DNA of 64,000 bases from Chloroflexi bacterium HGW-Chloroflexi-4. Its GTDB lineage: Bacteria > Chloroflexota > Anaerolineae > Anaerolineales > Anaerolineaceae. Shown one piece after another: positions 7,326 through 16,288 of this stretch (position 1 is its first letter; each line of letters opens with the position of its first letter). The position numbers and the translations under genes are program-made. A model generated the notes under the pieces. That model saw only the letters and a program-made list of their open reading frames with translations, did not search any database and was not told the origin of the DNA. Location of the stretch: NCBI GenBank assembly GCA_002840715.1, contig PHBW01000004.1, positions 62,001 to 126,000 on the forward strand, read 5' to 3'.

Positions 7326-9617
7326 TTAATGGTTCGCAGATAATTTGATTAAACCTTGAACATCCACAATTAATGCAATTTGTCCATCACCCAAAATTGC
7401 AGCACTTGAAATACCCTGGATATCACCAATAACGTGCCCGAAGGATTTCACAACAACTTCTTCTTCACCAACTAAATGCTCAACAACAATACCTACTTCT
7501 TGTTTACTAGTTCTAACAACAACAACATATGAATAATGAGTTTTTTGGTTTTCTTCATTAAGATCAAAAACTTCAGCCAATTTTATAAGTGGAATAATTT
7601 TTTCTCGTAAAACAACAACAGATTTGCCATTAACAGTCTGAAACTCTTGATTGACCAATTTTTGTGTCTCAACAACAGTAACAAGGGGGATTGCAAAAAT
7701 CGAATCTTGTACCTTTACAAGCAAAGTTGGCACAATTGCAAGTGTCAAAGGCAAAATTATTTGAAATTGAGATCCTTTACCTGGAACTGAATCAACAACA
7801 ATAGATCCATTAAGTCGCTCAATGTTGCTTCTAACAATATCCATACCAACACCGCGGCCAGAAATATCAGTTACTTTCTCGGCAGTTGAGAGACCTGATT
7901 CAAAAATCAGATCGATGGCTTTTTCATCTGACATACTATCAGCTTCAGCTTGTGTGATAACGCCTTTTCGGACGGAAGCTGCTTTTATTCTATTTACATT
8001 AATTCCACCACCATCATCTTCAACAGTAATAACAATCCGTCCCTGATCATGGCGCGCAGATAAAATAATAGTTCCTCTCTTTTCTTTACCAGCTTCAACC
8101 CTTTTATCGGGTGTTTCAATTCCATGATCAACAGAATTTCTGATCAAGTGGATAAGTGGATCATTTATCTCTTCGATTACTGACCGATCCAATTCAGTTT
8201 CTTGACCACGAATTACAAGGTCAATTTCTTTACCTACTTTTTGAGCCATATCCCTGACCATTCGAGGGAATTTCTTAAAAACATTTGCAACTGGAAGCAT
8301 ACGGATATGCATTACTTCTTCTTGTAACTGGTCCGTAATCCTTCCTATATGAACAACCGCCTCAGATAAAATATTTGTGTTTTCGTTTCCTCTAAAATCA
8401 CGTTCAAAAGCTGAATGAATCTTGATCAGACGGTTTCGATCAGTGATTAGTTCTCCGACCAAATTCATTAATGCATCCAAACGTTCAACACTTGTTCGAA
8501 CCGTTCGATCTACTAAATGATCTCCACCTTTTGAGCTATCACCACCGGCCAATATAGCAGTTCTTTTTTGGTTCATTGTTTCTTCGATTGCTTTATCAAC
8601 AACAGATTGAGTGAGTAAACCCATAGAGACCAATAATTGTCCGAGAAGTGGAGCGCTATCTGGTGGATAAGTTTTTTGTTTTTCAAGAACTGTTTGTAAT
8701 TCTTCAGCAGTAATAAGATTTTTTGATAATAAAAATTCGCCCAGTCGAGATACTTCAAATCCTGGTTGAGCTGAGGCTTCTAAATTACCATCCTTACCAG
8801 TCGAGATGCCCAGAGAAATAACCTCATTTTTAAACACGAGCCTATCAATTTCAGGGATGTTAAGAATGTCGGTTTTAATATCATTTTCTGATCTACAAGG
8901 AATAATCCTTGCAGATAAATGTCCTACGGGTGCAGCACTTTCAATTGTTTGCTGACTAGGAACCAATTCAATAATTTCTCCGGCGCTTTGAAGGACAATA
9001 AGAATTTGAAAAGCACGAGCAGCCGAAGCAACGCTCGTTGAAGAAATATCAACTTCAATATGCAGTTCTTTGCCTGTATCTAATTCGGGTTCAGCGATAA
9101 TTGCTTTATTTTCAACTTTTACCGCTTCAGGATGTTTTGTAATTTCCTCTTTTTCCATTGGTTTAGGAGGCAAAGTATTTTTACTGCCAGAATCGAGCTT
9201 TACTTTTTGTTCCCGCGAATCATCCATGGTTGATTCTAGAAAAGTTTTAAAAGATTCAATCATTTGCGGAACATCGCAAGCGCTATTTTCATTCGTAATT
9301 ACTTCGTCCCTCAAAGACCGCAAAATATCAACGGTATCCAAACATAAATCGATTAAATTTGTAGAGATTGGAAGTTCACTTTTTCTAACGGCATCAAATG
9401 CATTCTCGAGAACGTGGGTAATTTCAACCAGCCTTTTATGACCGATCATTCCAGCCGTCCCCTTAATAGTATGAGCAGCCCTAAATAATGCCTGAAGCAA
9501 TTCAGGATCCCTGTCATCTTGTTCAAGGCGGACAAGACCATCTTCTAAAGTAGTTAAGTGGTCTTCAGTTTCTGCTTGAAAAATTGGAAGTTCATCTTCA
9601 CTAATATCAAAAACCAT
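7326..9617 (-). CDS. cheA: CheA chemotaxis histidine kinase with MshEN-like insert
   Basis: CheA autophosphorylates in response to receptors and passes phosphate to CheY and CheB. Domains in the 763 residues: Hpt (1-105, phospho-His49 in AAHTIKG); a P2-like CheY/CheB-binding domain (about 184-268); an unusual segment 291-350 resembling tandem MshEN motifs; dimerisation helices (365-440); HATPase (470-625, N-box RNSVDHGIE, DDGGGI, GRGVGMDIV); and a CheW-like regulatory domain (630-760). The catalytic motifs are intact. It is the first gene of the chemotaxis operon, and promoter elements upstream are not clear to me. Confidence 0.96.
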   Translation of the reverse strand: MVFDISEDELPIFQAETEDHLTTLEDGLVRLEQDDRDPELLQALFRAAHTIKGTAGMIGHKRLVEITHVLENAFDAVRKSELPISTNLIDLCLDTVDILRSLRDEVITNENSACDVPQMIESFKTFLESTMDDSREQKVKLDSGSKNTLPPKPMEKEEITKHPEAVKVENKAIIAEPELDTGKELHIEVDISSTSVASAARAFQILIVLQSAGEIIELVPSQQTIESAAPVGHLSARIIPCRSENDIKTDILNIPEIDRLVFKNEVISLGISTGKDGNLEASAQPGFEVSRLGEFLLSKNLITAEELQTVLEKQKTYPPDSAPLLGQLLVSMGLLTQSVVDKAIEETMNQKRTAILAGGDSSKGGDHLVDRTVRTSVERLDALMNLVGELITDRNRLIKIHSAFERDFRGNENTNILSEAVVHIGRITDQLQEEVMHIRMLPVANVFKKFPRMVRDMAQKVGKEIDLVIRGQETELDRSVIEEINDPLIHLIRNSVDHGIETPDKRVEAGKEKRGTIILSARHDQGRIVITVEDDGGGINVNRIKAASVRKGVITQAEADSMSDEKAIDLIFESGLSTAEKVTDISGRGVGMDIVRSNIERLNGSIVVDSVPGKGSQFQIILPLTLAIVPTLLVKVQDSIFAIPLVTVVETQKLVNQEFQTVNGKSVVVLREKIIPLIKLAEVFDLNEENQKTHYSYVVVVRTSKQEVGIVVEHLVGEEEVVVKSFGHVIGDIQGISSAAILGDGQIALIVDVQGLIKLSANH

Positions 9618-9742
9618 AGATTTTTCTTTCCACCAATCAAAATAAGTAAATACTATTTTGTATCTAGATTATCATTTTGATCCAATCAATAACGTAAATC
9701 ATATATAAAAAGATCGGAAAGGATACATAAATCTATTAATTA

Positions 9743-10396
9743 TCAACGTAATGACAATAAAGGGTTTACTGCAATCCCGTTCTTTCTAATTTCGTAATGC
9801 AAATGAGGACCGGTGGAGTTGCCTGTATTTCCTGATAAACCAATGATTGCTCCATCAGTAACGAATTGTCCCTTCTTAACTGGTATATTTGAAAGGTGTG
9901 CATAATAAGCTTTATAAACACCATTATCAATGATTACCAGATTCCCATATCCTTCTGTGTTCCAATCAGCAAATGTAACTTCACCTGTCATGGTGGCTTT
10001 GACTTTAGTTCCAACAGGAACTCCAAAATCAAGTGCAACATGCCCTTCATGACTGGTTTGTGTTAAAACGCCATTCACAGGATTCCCCACTGGTGAACCT
10101 ACCTTAGTTGTAGCTGGATCCTCTTGTTCACCAAATAACTTGTAATACAACATACTTATTATTGCTGAGAATTGCTCACTTGAAGATGAGTTATGGTCAT
10201 AAAGAATTGAACTTGAATTCATATCTGACATTAATGTTGCAAACAAATTGTGAAAACTTGCATTTTCAATCAATTCTGTTTGTTTGGAGATCAAATATCT
10301 GTTTAAAACAGGCAGAGTTTGATTATTAGTAGATAGAATCGGAGTAGTCATGCTTTTGATTTTATCCATTGGCAATGAATGGGTCAGTAAACTCAA
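9743..10396 (-). CDS. M23-family peptidoglycan endopeptidase, no signal peptide
   Basis: The C-terminal 110 residues form an M23/LytM zinc endopeptidase domain: HEGHVALDFG (His and Asp zinc ligands), YGNLVIIDNG, AYYAHLS and the closing GPHLHYEIR. M23 enzymes cut peptide cross-links in peptidoglycan. The N-terminal 90 residues show no Sec signal or membrane helix. The open frame starts at a TTG; an ATG nine codons later is an alternative. Its place beside cheA in a motility locus, and the absence of flgJ, suggest a role in opening the wall for the flagellar rod, possibly exported by the flagellar secretion system. That is inference. Confidence 0.85.
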   Translation of the reverse strand: MSLLTHSLPMDKIKSMTTPILSTNNQTLPVLNRYLISKQTELIENASFHNLFATLMSDMNSSSILYDHNSSSSEQFSAIISMLYYKLFGEQEDPATTKVGSPVGNPVNGVLTQTSHEGHVALDFGVPVGTKVKATMTGEVTFADWNTEGYGNLVIIDNGVYKAYYAHLSNIPVKKGQFVTDGAIIGLSGNTGNSTGPHLHYEIRKNGIAVNPLLSLR

Positions 10397-10521
10397 TGTA
10401 AAAATTAGCCTGAGTATGTATATTTGTGAATTTAATGTATAAGTATTTTTTATCTTGTCATTTATTTTTTTACTTATGTTTATCTTGTATTTACGCGGGC
10501 TTCAGAGAAGTTTTATTACAC

Positions 10522-10592
10522 AATTTAACCAAATCAGTTAAATTAGTATCAGCAAGTATATGTTTGCTGATATCCGATCAATTTCAGATTGG
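10522..10592 (+). promoter_or_regulatory. Three consecutive inverted repeats upstream of the TPR-glycosyltransferase gene
   Basis: Within the 232-bp divergent intergenic region three stem-loops lie end to end: AATTTAAC/GTTAAATT (10522-10544), TATCAGCAA/TTGCTGATA (10547-10572) and CCGATC/GATTGG with one G-T pair (10574-10592). No T-run follows any of them. They could be a structured leader or operator sites. I see no clear promoter boxes. Confidence 0.5.
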
Positions 10593-10628
10593 TGTTTTCT
10601 ATTGACACATAGCTAAAAAAGGTAAAAA

Positions 10629-12299
10629 ATGGAAATAGTTATTGATGACCCTCAAATTATGGAATATGACATGGATGATTTGAAACAACGTAAGAATGAA
10701 GGCATTTCACATCTTGAAAACAATAATTTCAAAGAAGCTGTAAATGTCTACAAAAAAATCCTGGCTGATTATCCTGAGGATGTTGAATCTTATCTTCTAT
10801 TAGGCGATCTTTACCTCGCTAATGAAGACTATCCTTCTGCGGAAAAGCTATACCAAAAAGCGTTATCACTTGAACCAAACAATGAAGTAATACAAAGACG
10901 GGTAAAACTTTCAGCTCTTGAACTCAATACTCATGCATTAGAAGAAATTCCCACTGATTCAGCCTCTGTCTCTAAAATGCTTCAAGATTTAACCGGACGC
11001 CCCAATCCGGTCAGTGAAGCAGAAATTCTTTCAGCAGCTTCGCTTCTAGACAATATTGTTCATGCACACAACCCCGCAGAAATAGTTGCCAGAAATCTGG
11101 ATCAAATTGATACTCTGCTTCCTGCGTTAATAGAATTAAATATTCGTCAGGCAAAAAATGATCGGCGCTTTGACCTTGTCAATATGTTACAAGCGTTGAA
11201 AGAAAACATAGAATCATTAAAAATAGAGACAAGTGCTTCACCTAATCCCGGAAAAAATAATAATAAAATTGTGCCAACAACTACAAATGTTTCGATTAAA
11301 CATGTTGTGTTTCTTGTGCCCGATTCAGAAAATCGATCAGAGAGAATTAATACCTTTCAAAGTGTCTTAGAAAAAAATGGCGTCGAAGTAACCTTTGCTG
11401 ATTTTGAACCGGATTTTAATAAATCTGATATTGATCTTGTGGTTTCTTTCAATGCACATGTCAATCCGGCAATGATGGAAAAAATGGCAAGTTATTCTGC
11501 TCAGCACATTCCATTAGTGCTCGATTTGGATGATGATTTTGAATATATGCCCATAAATCACCCCGATTATACAAATGCTGGATTGGGATCGTTGGATAAA
11601 TCTCGTTCTTATACAGCTGCAATGTTATTTGCCAATCTCATAACAGTCCCTGGTGAATCGATGGCAGACCATATAAGAGAAACTGGGTACAATGTTGAAG
11701 TCGTTCCTTTCGGGTGGTCAAAGAAAAATGAACAGTGGCAAAAGAATAATACATCTCGTACCAGTGTAAATATTGGTTTAATTGGAATTCAAGGGAATTT
11801 TGAAGACGTTCAAAAATATAGGCGTATCATAATTAGAATCTTGCGTGAATACCCTCAAACACGCCTTGTTGTATGCGGAGATCCAGTTACTTATAAGATG
11901 TTCGAGAATGTGTCTGAAAATCGTCGTGTATTCCTTCCACGCGTACCAGATGAAGAAATGCCTTATATATTAAGCCAAATTGATGTTTTGTTGCTTCCAC
12001 TAAACTCAACCCCTTATCATTTGGTAACAACTGATCGACTTTTAGTTCAAGCAAGCGTAAAAGGGATACCCTGGATCGCATCACCGATGCCCGACTTTAT
12101 TCGTTGGCAGGCAGGTGGCGTGACGGCAGAAAACCCTGATGAATGGCATAGCTATATGCGACAATTTATTCAAGACCAAGAATTGAGAGTTTCTCTCGGT
12201 CAAGCTGGTAAAAAACACGCACAATTACGTGAAGATATCATTATTGGTGAGCAATGGTATTCGCTTGTTAACAAATTGGTGTCAAAATCTAATAAATAA
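10629..12299 (+). CDS. TPR protein fused to a GT-B glycosyltransferase
   Basis: The 556-residue product starts with about two tetratricopeptide repeats (residues 17-90, with AEKLYQKALSLEPNN a textbook TPR end). A linker follows, then a GT-B-like glycosyltransferase region (about 225-550): VVFLVPDSENRSERI at the first Rossmann strand, PLVLDLDDDFEY, ITVPGESMADHIRETGY, and a C-terminal lobe with TRLVVCGDP and DEEMPYILSQIDVLLLPL. The acceptor is unknown. TPR-glycosyltransferase fusions are common in protein O-glycosylation, including flagellins. It starts a three-gene plus-strand operon. Confidence 0.75.
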   Translation: MEIVIDDPQIMEYDMDDLKQRKNEGISHLENNNFKEAVNVYKKILADYPEDVESYLLLGDLYLANEDYPSAEKLYQKALSLEPNNEVIQRRVKLSALELNTHALEEIPTDSASVSKMLQDLTGRPNPVSEAEILSAASLLDNIVHAHNPAEIVARNLDQIDTLLPALIELNIRQAKNDRRFDLVNMLQALKENIESLKIETSASPNPGKNNNKIVPTTTNVSIKHVVFLVPDSENRSERINTFQSVLEKNGVEVTFADFEPDFNKSDIDLVVSFNAHVNPAMMEKMASYSAQHIPLVLDLDDDFEYMPINHPDYTNAGLGSLDKSRSYTAAMLFANLITVPGESMADHIRETGYNVEVVPFGWSKKNEQWQKNNTSRTSVNIGLIGIQGNFEDVQKYRRIIIRILREYPQTRLVVCGDPVTYKMFENVSENRRVFLPRVPDEEMPYILSQIDVLLLPLNSTPYHLVTTDRLLVQASVKGIPWIASPMPDFIRWQAGGVTAENPDEWHSYMRQFIQDQELRVSLGQAGKKHAQLREDIIIGEQWYSLVNKLVSKSNK

Positions 12300-12313
12300 A
12301 TTGGAAAAGTAAA

Positions 12314-13369
12314 GTGAATATCGTTTTTGTCACAACAAATGCCACTCTTTCCAAATCTACTAATTCCGCGTGGCGCGGGATTTTATTATTTAATGCACTT
12401 CGTAAAATGGGTTTACATAATGTTGAATTAGTAAATTCAGTTGACTTCAGCTGTCGCTCGAAAGAATCAACCATCGCGTGTAATAATTCAAATCTAATAG
12501 TTATTGAAGGGTCACCTGAATTTGATCTATTAAACACAATCAACCATTGGAAATCTCGTGGGAAAAAAGTAATTGTAGATATTCCTTTACTCTCTGAATC
12601 TTTTTGCCAAAATCTTTATCCAAAAAATGAAGGTTTATTTTCTATATCTCAACTCTATTCAGACTACCACTCCAATGAGAGCAAAGCATTAGACCAATCA
12701 GAGAAATTCCGATGGGGCCTACATCTGGCGGATTGTATTCTGGTTTCTTCTTTAGTACAGCAGGAAATATGGTCAATTACTGCACCTGTTAGAGTTATCC
12801 CGGAATTTATAGACTATGATTCTCTTCGAGACAAAGTAAGAATCAAAGATTCATCATTTATTGTAGCTATTAACACAAACTCTTGTGAAAAAGATAATTT
12901 TCTCGAATCGGTTATTTTAAGAATAAATGAAAAATATCCAAAAACAAAATGGTTAAATATAAGCTCATCAAGTGCAAAATTAGCGCTTCAAAATGAAGTT
13001 ACATTAGCAGATTTTCCAGGTGGTATTTCAAACAACTGGCCAGACTTTTTACCAATTGTTGATTTAGGTTTCTTCTGGGATACACAAGTATTAAGGGGTT
13101 CATATTACCGAAATATGTTAGAGTTGATGAGCCTCCATATCCCCTGGATAATTAATGATTCAAGAGGTTATCAAGATTTATCAAAATATGGTTTAATAAT
13201 TCATAATCATTTGAATTGGTATGAAATACTTGATCTTGAAATTCAAAAATCAGTTTTGCATATAAATGATTTAGATGAAGGCTATTTATATGCCATTAGT
13301 CAAAATACTGATGACCACATAAATGAAGTGTTAACTGCTTTTTCTGAAATTCTTAAAACCCCTTCTTAA
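12314..13369 (+). CDS. Probable glycosyltransferase-like protein (GT-B type)
   Basis: A 351-residue protein beginning at GTG, with GGAAAAG upstream. The N-terminus (MNIVFVTTNATLSKSTNSAWRG) looks like a GT-B Rossmann start. Later parts such as KKVIVDIPLLSESF, ADCILVSSLVQQEIW and RVIPEFIDYDSL parallel the nucleotide-sugar-binding region of family 4 transferases and the layout of the preceding gene. I do not see a full EX7E motif, so the assignment rests on overall pattern and on its position 14 bp after another glycosyltransferase gene. Confidence 0.5.
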   Translation: MNIVFVTTNATLSKSTNSAWRGILLFNALRKMGLHNVELVNSVDFSCRSKESTIACNNSNLIVIEGSPEFDLLNTINHWKSRGKKVIVDIPLLSESFCQNLYPKNEGLFSISQLYSDYHSNESKALDQSEKFRWGLHLADCILVSSLVQQEIWSITAPVRVIPEFIDYDSLRDKVRIKDSSFIVAINTNSCEKDNFLESVILRINEKYPKTKWLNISSSSAKLALQNEVTLADFPGGISNNWPDFLPIVDLGFFWDTQVLRGSYYRNMLELMSLHIPWIINDSRGYQDLSKYGLIIHNHLNWYEILDLEIQKSVLHINDLDEGYLYAISQNTDDHINEVLTAFSEILKTPS

Positions 13370-13377
13370 AGGATATT

Positions 13378-14187
13378 ATGGCAAACGAAAAAGATAAGAA
13401 AGACGATTTACACAAAAGAGATCAAATTAATGAATCCATGAAGCACCCGCTGATGGTTGAAATCCCTGCTGGTGAATTTTTAATGGGAACCAGTGATCAA
13501 CAAATAGCAGTACTATTGGAAACTGAAAAATGGGCTGAAGAATGGGTTGAAGAAGGCATGTTTCAAGTTGAACAGCCTCAGCATAAAGTTGAACTACAAT
13601 CATTTGAAATTGGACTTTATCCAGTTTCAAATATTGATTATTATTCATTTATTTATAATACAGGTCATCGCGTTCCTAAGAATTGGATTGGTTATCATTA
13701 TGCTGATGGTGAAGCAAATTTTCCAGTAGCCGGGATATCAAAAAAAGATGCACTCGCATATTGCGAATGGATATCTAAAAACCTAAAAACAATCTATCGT
13801 TTGCCCAATGAGGCCGAATGGGAGAAAGCTGCGCGAGGAACTGACGGTAGAATTTATCCTTGGGGTGATTTTTTCGATCCATGGCGCTGCAATACACTTG
13901 AAAGTGCTAAACGTGCCACTACTGCAAATGGATCTTATTCTCCAAGTGGAGATTCAATTTATGGTATTGCTGATATGGTTGGCAATGTATGGGAATGGAC
14001 AAGTTCGTTTCTGTTGCCTTATCCATTTAAAAACATATCAGAAAAAGAAGCTAATACAAACAAATGTGTCGTAAGAGGCGGAGCATGGTATTATTCTCAT
14101 AAATTAGCTCGTTGTGCAGCCCGAGAAACAGTCTTAGCAGATTATGTATCGCCAGCATTAGGTTTTCGACTTGCCAGATCGATATAA
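13378..14187 (+). CDS. SUMF1/FGE-fold protein, formylglycine cysteines not conserved
   Basis: The 269-residue product has the formylglycine-generating-enzyme (SUMF1) fold. It shows VEIPAGEFLMGTSD, YPVSNIDYYSFI, RLPNEAEWEKAARG, YPWGD, GIADMVGNVWEWTSS, VVRGGAWYY and GFRLARS. In true FGEs a Cys pair follows RGGS(F/W)L. Here that stretch reads WYYSHKLARC, so the catalytic pair is incomplete and sulfatase activation is unlikely. Other members of this fold modify amino acids or bind ligands. It ends a glycosyltransferase operon and converges on the kinase gene with a 2-bp gap. Confidence 0.85.
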   Translation: MANEKDKKDDLHKRDQINESMKHPLMVEIPAGEFLMGTSDQQIAVLLETEKWAEEWVEEGMFQVEQPQHKVELQSFEIGLYPVSNIDYYSFIYNTGHRVPKNWIGYHYADGEANFPVAGISKKDALAYCEWISKNLKTIYRLPNEAEWEKAARGTDGRIYPWGDFFDPWRCNTLESAKRATTANGSYSPSGDSIYGIADMVGNVWEWTSSFLLPYPFKNISEKEANTNKCVVRGGAWYYSHKLARCAARETVLADYVSPALGFRLARSI

Positions 14188-14189
14188 AA

Positions 14190-16271
14190 TCAATTTTGTT
14201 TATTTTCAGGAAGAATAATAGTGAATTGGGTGCCTCTTCCCAATTCACTTTCAACTAAAATACGCCCCCCATGTGATTTAATAATTCTATGAACGACAGA
14301 CAAACCCAATCCGGTTCCTTTTAATGGGCTTTTTGTAGTAAAAAATGGTTCAAATATCTTTCCAACCTGATTTTCAGGTATACCAGGTCCATTATCTCTA
14401 ATAGTGACAGTAAATTCTGCATCCTTATAGCGAGTGCTGACGATAATGATCCCTTCATTATCACCAATAGCCTCAATTGCATTCATGATGATATTTATCC
14501 AAACACTTTGCATATTTTCTTTACTGGCTACCAACATTGGAAAATCCTGTCCAGGATCAAAATTAATGGTTACAGGGTGAACAAGCAGTTCGTGTGACAA
14601 TAAATTTAGAGCATTTTTAATGGATTCATTAAGGTTGATTGGTAAAAATTCATATAGTTCTTTTCGAGCCAAACCAAGCAAGTTTTTAACAACGTTTCCA
14701 GCCCTCTGCCCTGCTGTTTCAATTAGTTTTACAGATTCCATCCAATCTTCTTCGTCTTTTGGCAAATCTCGCATAAGTATTTGAGCATTTGCGATAACTG
14801 CAGCTAAAGGATTATTAATTTCATGAGCAACACCGGCAGCCAATTGCCCAACTGCAGCCAATTTCTCGCTTTGAATTAATTCGGTTTCTAAGTGGCGTTT
14901 TTCAGTGACATCCTGTTCGAATAAAATTGCTTGGATTACCAATTCGTTGTTGTCAAAAATAGGGTAAGTACTGATTTCCCATTCAGTAGAAGTATCATTG
15001 TCGCCCCAAAATCTTTGATTTCGGTTAGTTAATCCGCCATTATATAAAGTTTCGGCAACTTTACAACCAGGACATGGTGAATATTGATGATGTAAAGCTT
15101 CATAACAACGCTTTCCTACTAACAAATTTGGAGCTATACCCACACGTGTTGCACGACTTCTATTTATCGCCACCAATGAGTAATTACGATCAATAATATA
15201 GAAAGAAGCTGGAATGCTATCAAAGAGGGCCCTTAATGTATTTCGTGAATTTAGAAGTTCCCAACCGCTAGCTTCAAGATCAGCATTAGCAATTTTTAAT
15301 TGTTGAATTAATTGATTGTTATAAATACTGTTGGCTAATGAAGTTGTGAGTGAAACCAATAATCCTTGATCAAAGGCGTCCAAAGGCGTATGTGGCGAGT
15401 TATAAATTGTAATCACACCCACGGTGATAGAATTTACAATTATGGGCGAACAAATCATTGACCGTTGCGTAATATCTCTGCATGAATCAGTTTCATAGTC
15501 AAAAAGTTGATCATTTAGAACATCAATGACTTGGTAAAAGAGGCTTTTTTCAACACAATTCTTCAATATTCCTTTTTCAAATCGTATGGTGTCGTTTATT
15601 AGCCATTCAGATCCAGAACCTACCATTCTTTTCTGTGCAATTGATGGGTTTTCAAGGTCAACAAGTACCAAGCCGGCCATTTCCCCTTTAAACGTATCTT
15701 TTATTCCTTTTAATATCCATAGCTGAACATCATTTAAGTTGAGTTCTGAACTTTGTGTTGCTGAAATAATTCTTAATGTCGTTAAATATTGTTCACTACT
15801 AATCGTGGTTACTTTAGTTTGATGAATGTGCAGCTCTCTTGCAATCATGTTTCCAACCAATTGAATTAATGCCAGATCGAATTCAGCAATTTCTTTTGAG
15901 TCCAGCACAATAATGGCTTGAATATCCTGTTTCCAATAAAGTGGGATTAATTGAAAGAAATCGCGTCTATACGATCTCTCTTCTCTGGATTTTCCTTCAA
16001 TGAAATTTGTTATTTCGTATAAAAGATGGGCTGATATATCTCTATTACCATCCACCCATGAATCCAGTGGAGATAAAGTTAACCATATAGGCTCTCTTTT
16101 TTTATATGTCTTCGGTATGAAAATGCCCCCATTTTCCTGATTAAGCAGTTCCAACAAGCCCGGAAGTCCTATTTTTATGACATTTCGAAGTGAATCTGCC
16201 TCACTTAAAGCGACATCTAATTTTGAAACTAAATCCAGCTTATCGAGTTCAGATTCCATATTATTTGACAA
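14190..16271 (-). CDS. GAF-GAF-PAS sensor histidine kinase
   Basis: A soluble 693-residue kinase with no membrane helices. It has a GAF-like region (about 20-150), a second GAF domain (165-315), a PAS domain (340-460) with a Cys cluster in SPCPGCKV near residue 400, then HisKA with phospho-His483 (GVAHEINNP) and HATPase (N597 in MNAIEAI, DNGPGI at 626, GTGLGL at 652). It probably phosphorylates the winged-helix regulator encoded 17 bp upstream. The Cys-x2-Cys in the PAS could bind metal or respond to redox, though similar cysteines occur in many PAS domains of unknown ligand. Confidence 0.92.
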   Translation of the reverse strand: MSNNMESELDKLDLVSKLDVALSEADSLRNVIKIGLPGLLELLNQENGGIFIPKTYKKREPIWLTLSPLDSWVDGNRDISAHLLYEITNFIEGKSREERSYRRDFFQLIPLYWKQDIQAIIVLDSKEIAEFDLALIQLVGNMIARELHIHQTKVTTISSEQYLTTLRIISATQSSELNLNDVQLWILKGIKDTFKGEMAGLVLVDLENPSIAQKRMVGSGSEWLINDTIRFEKGILKNCVEKSLFYQVIDVLNDQLFDYETDSCRDITQRSMICSPIIVNSITVGVITIYNSPHTPLDAFDQGLLVSLTTSLANSIYNNQLIQQLKIANADLEASGWELLNSRNTLRALFDSIPASFYIIDRNYSLVAINRSRATRVGIAPNLLVGKRCYEALHHQYSPCPGCKVAETLYNGGLTNRNQRFWGDNDTSTEWEISTYPIFDNNELVIQAILFEQDVTEKRHLETELIQSEKLAAVGQLAAGVAHEINNPLAAVIANAQILMRDLPKDEEDWMESVKLIETAGQRAGNVVKNLLGLARKELYEFLPINLNESIKNALNLLSHELLVHPVTINFDPGQDFPMLVASKENMQSVWINIIMNAIEAIGDNEGIIIVSTRYKDAEFTVTIRDNGPGIPENQVGKIFEPFFTTKSPLKGTGLGLSVVHRIIKSHGGRILVESELGRGTQFTIILPENKQN

Positions 16272-16288
16272 TAAAAGTATTTACCAAT

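Noticed and set aside
9711-9737. Sigma-28-like promoter for cheA on the minus strand
   Set aside because: Spacing is right, but only 5 of 8 bases match in each box, well below the other promoters here; likely chance in AT-rich DNA.
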